A stretch of DNA of 64,000 nucleotides, taken from Pseudonocardia oceani (GTDB lineage Bacteria > Actinomycetota > Actinomycetes > Mycobacteriales > Pseudonocardiaceae). The stretch lies in NCBI RefSeq assembly GCF_019263585.2, contig NZ_JADQDF010000001.1:5342501-5406500 (forward strand), given 5' to 3'. Positions 56,537-64,000 of the stretch are shown here, piece by piece. Both the position numbers and the translations under genes were made by a program. Within the stretch, counting starts at the first letter, position 1. Each line of letters begins with the position of its first letter. The notes beneath the pieces are model-generated. The model did not search any database. It was given only the letters and a program-made list of their open reading frames with translations, and was not told where the DNA came from.

Positions 56537-56755
56537 ATGCCAGTGGGTCTGGATCCGCACGGCTGTGCCGACCGGGTCGCCGGTCTGCTCGACCAGGAGT
56601 TCGCCGCACTGCTCCCGCGCGCGGTCGTCCGGCACGAGGTCGGGGTGGCCGAGCGGGAGCTGAGCGGTCAGGTTCCCGACGGTGCGCTCGAGGAGCTGAT
56701 GCACCGGTTGGCCGCGCAACGGTTGTGGCAGCGCCACGACGGCGCGTCGTCGTGA
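56537..56755 (+). CDS. Small helical protein, three-helix-bundle-like
   Basis: The 72-residue product starts MPVGLDPHGCADRVAGLLDQ with GGAGAGG upstream. Three helices (CADRVAGLLDQEFAALLP, VRHEVGVAERELSGQV, ALEELMHRLAAQRLWQR) resemble the actinobacterial three-helix bundle dimerization domain (DUF3562-like), with low certainty. It lies 65 bp before the response regulator, in the same direction. Confidence 0.55.
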   Translation: MPVGLDPHGCADRVAGLLDQEFAALLPRAVVRHEVGVAERELSGQVPDGALEELMHRLAAQRLWQRHDGASS

Positions 56756-56820
56756 GCCCCGGGCACGGGCGCCTCGACGGTCCGCCGTCGAGGGCGGGCG
56801 CGTCGTGGAGGATGGGCACG

Positions 56821-57503
<683 letters not shown>

Positions 57504-57507
<4 letters not shown>

Positions 57508-58871
57508 ACCGTCTGCCGGTGCACCTGTCCCTGCGCTGGCGCGTGGCCCTGGCGTTCGGCCTCGGGGCCCTGCTGTTCACGGGAGTGTTCGCCACCGTCA
57601 CCTGGAACCTCGCGTCGGAGTACATGCTGCGCCAGCGCGAGACCAGCGCGACCCTGCAGGCCGAGCTCAACGTCCGTCTGGTGGACGCCTCGCTGCGGTC
57701 CGGGTCGGAGGGCCTCGGCGACCTGCTGACGGGGTTGAGCACCGACTCGGAGTCGACGGTGCTGCTGCGGCGCCCGGAGGGGTGGATCACCAGCGGACGG
57801 CAGGTGGATCCCGCGCAGCTGCCGTCCGACCTGCGCGAGCTCGCGCGGCAGGGGACGCCTGCCCGGCAGCGCCTGGTGGTGGACCGGGTCCCGGTGCTCG
57901 CCGTCACCCATCCCGTCAGCTCGGCGGGCACCGCCTACGTCGAGCTGTTCCCGCTCTCGCAGCTCGACCGCGTGTTCCGCTTCATCAGCACGGTGCTGGC
58001 CGCGGGCGTCGCCCTGAGCGCGCTGCTCGGGGTCGCACTGGGGGCGTGGGCCAGCAGGCGGGCCCTGCGACCGCTGACCGAGCTGACCGCCGCCGCGTCG
58101 CGCGTCGCCGGTGGCGACGTCACTGCCCGCCTGCCCGAGCAGGGCGACCCCGATCTCGCGCCGCTCGCCGTCACGTTCAACCGGACCGCCGAGGCGCTGG
58201 AGAACCGGGTGCGCCGCGACGCCCGCTTCGCCGCCGACGTCAGCCACGAGCTGCGCTCCCCGCTGACCACGATGGCGAACGCGGCGGAGGTGCTCGTGCG
58301 TCGCCGTGCCGAGATCTCCGGCGTCGCGGGTCGGGCGCTGGACCTGCTGCTCGGGGAGACCGGACGGTTCCAGCGCATGGTCGTGGACCTGCTGGAGATC
58401 TCCGGTGACCGTGACGACGGCCCCAGCGAGTCCGTCGACCTCGTCGACCTCGTCGGCCACGTCGTCGGGGTCCGCTCGCCCACGCGGCGGCCGGTCGTCG
58501 AGGCTGCCGATCCCGCGCCGATCGTGCAGGGGGACCGGCGCCGGCTCGACCGGGTGGTGGCCAACCTGTTGGACAACGCCGACCGCTACGGCGGTGGCCC
58601 GGTGCGCGTGGCGGTGCTGCGCCGCGGCGGCCGCGCCCGCGTCGAGGTGGACGACGCCGGGCCGGGGGTGGCCGAGCAGTACCGCGAGGTGGTGTTCGAG
58701 CGGTTCGCGCGTGGTGCCGAGTCCGGGCGCCGGGGCGGCGACGGGGGCAGCGGCCTGGGGCTGGCGCTGGTGGCCCAGCACGTCCGGTACCACGACGGTG
58801 CGGTGTGGGTCGAGGACCGGCCGGGTGGGGGAGCGCGCTTCGTCGTCGAGCTGCCGGAGGCGCCGGGATGA
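57504..58871 (+). CDS. Sensor histidine kinase
   Basis: The 455-residue protein starts at GTG (VNRLPVHLSLRWRVALAFGL). Two transmembrane helices (about 12-34 and 160-185) enclose an extracellular domain of some 120 residues. HAMP follows (RRALRPLTELTAAASRVAGG), then HisKA with the phospho-His in DVSHELRSPLTTM (about 247), and HATPase with NLLDNADRYGG, DDAGPGV and GGSGLGLALV. It pairs with the response regulator before it. The signal sensed is unknown. Confidence 0.92.
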
Positions 58872-59164
58872 CCCGCTACCGGCTCGTCCTGGCTGCTGTG
58901 GTCATGGCCGCGGTCGGATCCGGGTGCGGGGTGGGCGTGGACGACGCCCCCCGGCCGCTGGAACCGTTCTCCACCGTCCCGCCGCAACCGGCGCCGACGG
59001 TGGTCGAGCGGCCGGACGACCCCTCCGCTCCGTGCCCGCCGCCCTCCACGACGCCGATGCCGGTCCCGGACGTGCCACCGTCGACCGGACCACCGTCGAC
59101 CGCACCACCGTCGACCGCACCACCGTCGACGAGCCCTGCCGACGCGGGGTGCGCGCCAACCTGA
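58868..59164 (+). CDS. Pro/Thr-rich lipoprotein after the sensor kinase
   Basis: The 98-residue protein starts MTRYRLVLAAVVMAAVGSGC, with lipobox VGSGC (Cys20). The rest (PLEPFSTVPPQPAPTVVERP...) is Pro/Ser/Thr-rich with TAPPSTAPPS repeats encoded by 15-bp units (59075-59129). In related operons a longer GerMN-type lipoprotein follows the kinase; this one has no folded domain left. Coupled to the kinase by ATGA. Confidence 0.7.
   Translation: MTRYRLVLAAVVMAAVGSGCGVGVDDAPRPLEPFSTVPPQPAPTVVERPDDPSAPCPPPSTTPMPVPDVPPSTGPPSTAPPSTAPPSTSPADAGCAPT
59075..59129 (+). repeat. 15-bp tandem repeats in the lipoprotein gene
   Basis: Three full units of CCACCGTCGACCGSA (59075-59119) and a partial fourth, in frame, encode PPSTAPPST. 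Possible length variation would not shift the frame. Confidence 0.8.
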
Positions 59165-59226
59165 CGACGAGCTGACGATCCGCCACGCAGCGGGCGTCCG
59201 TCGAGCCCGGTGCCTACATTCGGACG

Positions 59227-59676
59227 GTGCATTCCGATGACCAGCTCGACCGCCTCCTCCTGGCGACCGCCTACTCCGGGGACGGCCAGACGATCGGGCC
59301 GGTCGCCGCGGTCTACGTCGACGACGTCGACCGTCCGGCGTGGGTCTCGATCGTCGTCGAAGCGGACGGGACCGAACGGCTCGCGCCGCTCGCCCGTTCC
59401 TGGCTGTACCCGGGGCACCGGCTGGTGCTCGCGGTGATCCGGCGGGCCGTGGAGGGCGCACCCGTCGCCCCCTCCGGTCACCTCGCAGCCGAGGAGGAGG
59501 ACGTGCTGTTCCGCTACTACGCCCACGTCATCACCCCGGCCAGCAGCAGGGCCCTGCCCGCCTCCGTCGTCGACGCGAGGCTCACCCGTGCGACCGACCC
59601 GGCGGCCGTCCGCCTCCGCCGGGTCGCGGTGGTCGCGGGCCGACCGGTGGCCGTGGATTCCGGCACGACCGCTTGA
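59227..59676 (+). CDS. PRC-barrel-like protein
   Basis: The 149-residue protein starts at GTG (VHSDDQLDRLLLATAYSGDG). The first 70 residues have the PRC-barrel pattern: SGDGQTIGPVAAVYVDDVDR, PAWVSIVVEADGTERLAPLA, and then GHRLVLAVIRRAVEGAPVAP with LAAEEEDVLFRYYA, the usual helix end. Such proteins bind partner proteins or RNA and occur in stress contexts. No operon partner is evident. Confidence 0.65.
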   Translation: MHSDDQLDRLLLATAYSGDGQTIGPVAAVYVDDVDRPAWVSIVVEADGTERLAPLARSWLYPGHRLVLAVIRRAVEGAPVAPSGHLAAEEEDVLFRYYAHVITPASSRALPASVVDARLTRATDPAAVRLRRVAVVAGRPVAVDSGTTA

Positions 59677-59704
59677 CCTGATCGTACGGAAGGGAGCGCG
59701 ACCC

Positions 59705-61333
59705 GTGGACAGACTCGCCCGACGCCTCGGTCTGCGGACCGATCCCCACATCTTCTTCTGGTCCGCCGGCCTGATGGTCGTGTTCCTCGTCCTGCTGCTG
59801 TCGTTCCAGCAGCCGATCGGTGACGCGTTCGGCGCGGGCCGGGAGTGGATCACGACGAACCTCGGGTGGTTCTTCATCCTGGGTGTCACCAGCTGGCTGG
59901 TCTTCCTCATCTGGGTCGCGACGAGCAGGTACGGCAACCTGCGGCTCGGGAAGGACGGTGACCGCCCGGCGTACTCGAACCTGTCGTGGTTCGCGATGCT
60001 GTTCGCCGGTGGGATCGGCACCGTGCTGATGTTCTGGGGTGTCGCCGAGCCGATCTCGCACTTCGCCTCGCCGCCGTTCGCCGGTGTGGAGCCCTACAGC
60101 GTGGAGGCCTCGCAGGACGCGATGGGCATCTCGCTCTACCACCTGGGCCTGCACACCTGGGCGATCTTCACCCTGCCCGGCCTGGCGTTCGGCTACTTCA
60201 TCTACCGCTACGACCTGCCGATGCGCGTCTCGTCGGTCTTCTACCCGTTCCTCAAGGAGAAGATCCACGGCCCGATCGGCAAGACCATCGACGTCTTCGC
60301 CGTCCTCGGGACCCTGTTCGGGGTGGCGGTCTCCCTGGGTCTGGGGACCTCGCAGATCAACGCCGGGCTGACCGCGCTGACCGGCGTGCCCGACGCGGTG
60401 TGGCCGAAGGTCCTGATCATCACGACGCTGACCGCCGTGGCGACCGCGTCGATCGTGGCGGGGCTCGACAAGGGCGTCCGCCGGCTGTCCAACCTCAACA
60501 TCCTGATGGCCGTCGGCCTGATGCTGTTCGTCCTGATCGCCGGCGACACGGTCTTCCTGCTGCGCCAGCTCATCGAGAGCATCGGGATCTACGCGGGCGA
60601 CATCGTCCCGCTGTCGTTCTGGAACGACTCGATGGCCCAGTTCACCGACGAGGGCGGCTGGGGCTGGCAGGCCGGCTGGACGGTCTTCTACTGGGCGTGG
60701 ACGGTGACCTGGGCCCCGTTCATGGGTGTGTTCCTCGCCCGGATCTCGCGCGGGCGCACCATCCGCCAGTTCGTCGGCGGCGTCCTGGTGGCCCCGGCGG
60801 CGTTCACCCTCGTCTGGTTCGTCGTCTTCGGCTGGTCGGCGATGGAGATCGACGGCATCGGCGGGAGCGGTGGCCCCATCTCCGCGGCCGTGGCCGACAG
60901 CGTCCCGCTGGCGATGTTCGCGTTCTTCGACCAGTTCCCGGCCGCCACCCTCGTCTCGGGCATCGCCGTCGTGGTCGTGGCGCTGTTCTTCGCGACGTCC
61001 TCGGACTCCGCGTCGCTGGTGGTCGACATGCTCTGCTCGGGCGACGGTGAGGCCGGCCCGGTCCGGCAGCGGGTGTTCTGGGGCCTCTCGGAGGGCCTGC
61101 TCGCGGCCTCGCTGATCGTGCTGGGCGGGGAGGCCGGGCTGGCCGCCCTCCAGGAGGTCATCACGGTGATCGGGCTGCCGATCTTCCTGCTCGTCTTCGC
61201 GATGATGTTCGCGCTGATCGTCGGGCTGCGGCGGGAGCGGGTCCCGAAGCCCGTGGAGGCCCCGGCCCGGCACCAGACGGCCGAACCGCGGCCGGCGCAG
61301 GAGTCGCCGCCGAGGGCGGGCAGCCAGACCTGA
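59705..61333 (+). CDS. BCCT-family betaine/carnitine/choline transporter
   Basis: The 542-residue protein starts at GTG (VDRLARRLGLRTDPHIFFWS) with AAGGGAG eight bases upstream. Twelve helices; family signatures GGIGTVLMFWGVAEPISHF, SLYHLGLHTWAIFTLPGLAF and the Trp box GWQAGWTVFYWAWTVTWAPF, GVFLARISRGRTIRQFVGGV. It is a sodium- or proton-coupled osmolyte transporter. It lacks the long C-terminal osmosensing tail. A 28-bp spacing to the PRC-barrel gene suggests co-transcription. Confidence 0.93.
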   Translation: MDRLARRLGLRTDPHIFFWSAGLMVVFLVLLLSFQQPIGDAFGAGREWITTNLGWFFILGVTSWLVFLIWVATSRYGNLRLGKDGDRPAYSNLSWFAMLFAGGIGTVLMFWGVAEPISHFASPPFAGVEPYSVEASQDAMGISLYHLGLHTWAIFTLPGLAFGYFIYRYDLPMRVSSVFYPFLKEKIHGPIGKTIDVFAVLGTLFGVAVSLGLGTSQINAGLTALTGVPDAVWPKVLIITTLTAVATASIVAGLDKGVRRLSNLNILMAVGLMLFVLIAGDTVFLLRQLIESIGIYAGDIVPLSFWNDSMAQFTDEGGWGWQAGWTVFYWAWTVTWAPFMGVFLARISRGRTIRQFVGGVLVAPAAFTLVWFVVFGWSAMEIDGIGGSGGPISAAVADSVPLAMFAFFDQFPAATLVSGIAVVVVALFFATSSDSASLVVDMLCSGDGEAGPVRQRVFWGLSEGLLAASLIVLGGEAGLAALQEVITVIGLPIFLLVFAMMFALIVGLRRERVPKPVEAPARHQTAEPRPAQESPPRAGSQT

Positions 61334-61406
61334 CCGCCGCGCGGCGGTCGGCCCCGGGACCACTGCGGATCCCGGGGCCGACCTGCGTCGCGACGTCGCG
61401 GCGGCG

Positions 61407-62093
61407 TCACCGGCGGTCGGCGTCGCGCTCCCCGTGTCCGGGCCACAGCTTCGCGCCGAGCGCGCCACCGAGCCCGCTCGCGACGACGGACAGGCCGAGG
61501 GCCAGTGCCGCCCAGCCCGCGCTCTGGCGGGCCGTCTGCGCCGCGTCGGCGAGGTCGACGCCCGGCGCCGGGTTCTGCAGGTTCACGAACTGCGTCGCCA
61601 CGTCGGCCAGCGACCCGAGGAGTGCTCCGCCGCCGATGAGGGCCAGCACGAGCAGGGTCACCACCGTGGCGGCCCACGCGACGACGGCGTTGATCATGCC
61701 GTCGTTCGCGCGCCGCCACAGCGCGGAGGCCCCGGCGGCCATGCCGCCCAGGAGGAACGCGACGAGGCCGAGGACCCCGCTCACCACCCCCCGTGCCGTG
61801 CCGCTGTCCGCGCCGTCGAAGCCGAGGTCGAGCCAGCCCAGGGCGAAGAACAACAGCTGCAGGACGACGTAGAGCGACACCGTCGTCAGTGCGCCGGTCC
61901 AGACCGCACCCCAGCGGATGCGGTCGTGCCGCACGTCGCCGACGGGCGCAGCCGTGGCCGGGTGCGTGACGGGCGAGTTCGTGAGGGTCGGATCGGTGTG
62001 GTGGTCGGTGCCGGCGCGGGCGTGCGAGCCGTCGTGTGCGGCTGCGCCCCTCGCGCCGACCCGGGTGGCGCCCGGTCCCGGATCTGTGGACAT
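61407..62093 (-). CDS. Four-helix membrane protein
   Basis: The 228-residue protein starts MSTDPGPGATRVGARGAAAH with AAGGAGG upstream. A 55-residue disordered, His/Asp-rich N-terminus precedes WGAVWTGALTTVSLYVVLQL, VVSGVLGLVAFLLGGMAAGA, AVVAWAATVVTLLVLALIGG and a fourth helix near the C-terminus, ending in a short charged tail. Similar proteins are common in actinobacteria; function unknown. It is divergent from coxB. Confidence 0.75.
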   Translation of the reverse strand: MSTDPGPGATRVGARGAAAHDGSHARAGTDHHTDPTLTNSPVTHPATAAPVGDVRHDRIRWGAVWTGALTTVSLYVVLQLLFFALGWLDLGFDGADSGTARGVVSGVLGLVAFLLGGMAAGASALWRRANDGMINAVVAWAATVVTLLVLALIGGGALLGSLADVATQFVNLQNPAPGVDLADAAQTARQSAGWAALALGLSVVASGLGGALGAKLWPGHGERDADRR

Positions 62094-62339
62094 GTCGTCC
62101 TCCTTGTCGATGTGCTTCGGTTCGTGCCCACCTGGCGGCAGGTCGTGTGGGGGTGTCCGCCCTGTCGGCGCTCGAACGTCCCGTGACCGATCCGTGACTG
62201 TCGCGCGGCTCACGGCGCCGGACCGCCGTCGACGACAGGGGTCGGAGGGCCGCAGCAGTGCGGGTTTCGGACCGTCCGGGGCGGGAAGCCCCGATGGGCC
62301 TGAATCGCTCGGGCGAGGGCGCGCCCGGTTGGGGGATCG
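62094..62339. other. Divergent intergenic region before coxB
   Basis: This 246-bp gap between the membrane protein and coxB holds the two opposed promoters, but I see no clear -35/-10 pair or operator and no small gene. Confidence 0.4.
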
Positions 62340-62999
62340 ATGTTCTACCGCGAGGTCTTCGAGCGGGTCTTCACGCTGCAGCTCGTGATCGCAGCCGGGG
62401 TGTTCGTCGTGGTGTGCGGCGTGCTGCTCGTCGCGCTGGTGCGCAACCGCGCCCGCAAGCGGGACCACCTGCCGTTCGCGGCCTCGGAGAACAACCCTCT
62501 CGAGATCGGGACGGCGATCGTCCTCAGCGGGGTCGCGGCGTTCCTGGTGTGGGTCAGCATCCAGTCCAACCAGGAGCTCGGCGGCGGTGCCGGCGTGGCG
62601 GTCGCGGAGGACCGGCCGGCGGCGGCGCAGATCGACGTCGAGGCCTTCCGGTGGTGCTGGGAGTTCGGCTACCGCGACACCCCCGTGGAGGTCACGGGCA
62701 GCTGCGACCGGGGGGACCGTCCCGTCCTCGTCGTGCCGGCGGGCGAGCCGGTCGAGTTCGCCCTGCGTTCCCGCGATGTCGTGCACTCGTTCTGGGTGGT
62801 GGACCTCGGCCTCAAGCGGGACGCCTACCCCGACCACGTCAACGCGCTCACGATGGTGTTCCCGGAGGGCCGCTGGCCCGGCCGGTGCTCGGAGTTCTGC
62901 GGCACCCACCACGTGGACATGGAGTTCGTGGTGCAGGCCGTGCCGCCCGATCAGTACCAGCAGTGGCTGGTCTCCGGCGGTACCGGCCCGGCGGTGTGA
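62340..62999 (+). CDS. coxB: Cytochrome c oxidase subunit II
   Basis: The 219-residue protein starts MFYREVFERVFTLQLVIAAG. Two transmembrane helices (about 12-34 and 58-77) are followed by the CuA domain: His in RDVVHSFWVVDLGLKRDAYP, then RCSEFCGTHHVDMEF with two Cys, His and Met as copper ligands. The N-terminus lacks a lipobox and is shorter than in most actinobacterial CtaC proteins, resembling alternative oxidase subunits II. It receives electrons from cytochrome c. Followed by coxA after 112 bp. Confidence 0.88.
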   Translation: MFYREVFERVFTLQLVIAAGVFVVVCGVLLVALVRNRARKRDHLPFAASENNPLEIGTAIVLSGVAAFLVWVSIQSNQELGGGAGVAVAEDRPAAAQIDVEAFRWCWEFGYRDTPVEVTGSCDRGDRPVLVVPAGEPVEFALRSRDVVHSFWVVDLGLKRDAYPDHVNALTMVFPEGRWPGRCSEFCGTHHVDMEFVVQAVPPDQYQQWLVSGGTGPAV

Positions 63000-63111
63000 C
63001 CGGCCGGTCGGCGGGTCGGGTGGTTGCCGGGGTTTGGTCGCGCTCCCGCCGGGAAAGCGCTGGCGCGCCCCCCACGAGAGCCGAGGCACCGCGGGCGCGG
63101 GGGAGGAACAC

Positions 63112-64000
63112 ATGACGGAGTCCGAGGGCCCTGTGGCGGACGGGGAACCCCGCGCCTCCCGAGGAGGGATCGTCGGTTGGCTGACCACGACCGACCACAA
63201 GCGCATCGGGCTGCTGACCCTGGGCACGGCGACCGTGCTGCTGCTGGTGATCGGCGCCCTCGCTCTGACGATCCGCACGCAGCTCGCCCAGCCCGAGCTC
63301 GAGGTGCTGGACAACGACACCTACAACCAGTTCTTCACCATGCACGGGTCGGGGATGATCTACCTGGTCATGACCCCGTACGCGATCGGGCTGGGCCTGT
63401 ACCTGGTCCCGCTGCAGATCGGCACCACCAACGTCGCGGCCCCCCGCGCCACGCTCGTGGCCTACTACCTGTACCTGGCCGGCGCCGTCACGATGCTGTC
63501 GGGCTTCGCCACCTCGTCGGGCGCGGCCGACCACGGCTGGTACTCCTACCCGCCGCTGGCGGGAACGCGCTACACACCCGGCCCGGGCGTGGACCTGTGG
63601 ATCCTCGGCGTCACCCTCGCCGGGACCGGCCTGCTGATCATGTCGGCGACCGTGCTCTGGACCACCCTCCTCAAGCGCGGGCCCGGCATGACCATGCTGC
63701 GCATGCCGGTCTTCACGTGGTCGACCGTGGCCACCAACCTGATGGCGGTCGGCGCCTTCCCTGCCCTGCTGGTGTCGATGGGGATCCTCGCTCTGGGCCG
63801 GATGAACCCCGACCTGTTCACCGAGAACGCGTGGAACATCGGCTACCAGCACGTCTTCTGGTTCTTCGGCCACCCGGTGGTGTACGTGATGTTCTTCCCG
63901 TTCGTGGGCGCGGTCGCCGAGGTCCTGGCCACCTTCTCCGGCCGGCGGTTCTTCGGCTACCGGATCACCGTCGTCTCCCTGCTGACGTTCGCCGCGCTCT
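63112..64000 (+). CDS. coxA: Cytochrome c oxidase subunit I (partial, runs off right edge)
   Basis: The frame starts MTESEGPVADGEPRASRGGI with GGAGG five bases before the ATG and remains open to the window end (296 codons). Heme ligands and CuB parts are visible: TMHGSGMIYLVMTPYAIGLG (heme a His) and NIGYQHVFWFFGHPVVYVMF with the His-Tyr cross-link pair HPVVY. The C-terminal helices with further CuB ligands lie beyond the edge. Subunits III and others may follow. Confidence 0.92.
   Translation, partial: MTESEGPVADGEPRASRGGIVGWLTTTDHKRIGLLTLGTATVLLLVIGALALTIRTQLAQPELEVLDNDTYNQFFTMHGSGMIYLVMTPYAIGLGLYLVPLQIGTTNVAAPRATLVAYYLYLAGAVTMLSGFATSSGAADHGWYSYPPLAGTRYTPGPGVDLWILGVTLAGTGLLIMSATVLWTTLLKRGPGMTMLRMPVFTWSTVATNLMAVGAFPALLVSMGILALGRMNPDLFTENAWNIGYQHVFWFFGHPVVYVMFFPFVGAVAEVLATFSGRRFFGYRITVVSLLTFAAL

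Noticed and set aside
61407..63320. Minus-strand frame of 637 codons reaching across coxB
   Set aside because: Only the last 228 codons code for a plausible membrane protein with a good ribosome site; the rest is antisense to coxB.

Overview
The window is very GC-rich and holds two kinds of DNA. About 1-44,750 is most of a temperate siphovirus prophage, read almost entirely on the minus strand. About 44,765-64,000 is host chromosome. The host part suggests an actinobacterium, probably of the Pseudonocardia type. The reasons are the GC content, the mycobacterial-style gene order aminotransferase / Nif3 / zinc-ribbon / phosphatase (Rv2231c-Rv2228c), a bacterial type A RNase P RNA, and aa3-type oxidase genes. 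The genus is inference.

Prophage, read in its own direction from right to left. The lysogeny module is at 42.1-44.7 kb: a Cro-like protein (41,907-42,158, minus), a divergent repressor (42,379, plus), an ImmA-type metallopeptidase and a large serine integrase. Copies of TGCGT-NN-ACGCA lie in both switch promoters. From 42 to 24 kb runs the early operon of small genes, nearly all joined by 1- to 4-base start/stop overlaps. It carries LuxR-type HTH proteins, a SNF2-like helicase, an SPPF-type DNA methyltransferase, a YqaJ nuclease, RecT, SSB, a replisome-organiser protein, a DnaB/RepA-like helicase, a PAPS-reductase-like protein and a RusA resolvase. From 24 to 13.9 kb lie the packaging and head genes: packaging HNH, TerS, TerL, portal, prohead protease, HK97-type capsid and connectors. 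From 13.9 kb to the left edge lie the tail genes: tail tube, the G/G-T chaperones with a GGGAAAA frameshift site, a 1,624-residue tape measure with a peptidase-like domain, and baseplate, Gp37-like and collar proteins. Lysis genes are not seen and would lie left of the window.

The prophage is rich in HNH endonuclease genes: seven in all. Two related HNH genes bracket protease plus capsid, and two others bracket RecT. One of the first pair is coupled to a small XRE regulator with its own operator-bearing promoter.

Host part. 44.8-48.4 kb is a four-gene translationally coupled cluster (CobC-like, Nif3-like, CdsZ-like, phosphatase). Next come a beta-carbonic anhydrase, two permeases and a HAD hydrolase. 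rnpB (52,196-52,599) is followed by an unstable stretch: an IS256-family element with inverted repeats and a near-perfect 8-bp target duplication, a decayed tyrosine-integrase end, a VapBC-type pair, and a diverged repeat present on both sides. The last 7.5 kb holds a two-component system, a lipoprotein, a PRC-barrel-like protein, a BCCT transporter, a membrane protein, and coxB followed by coxA, which runs off the right edge.
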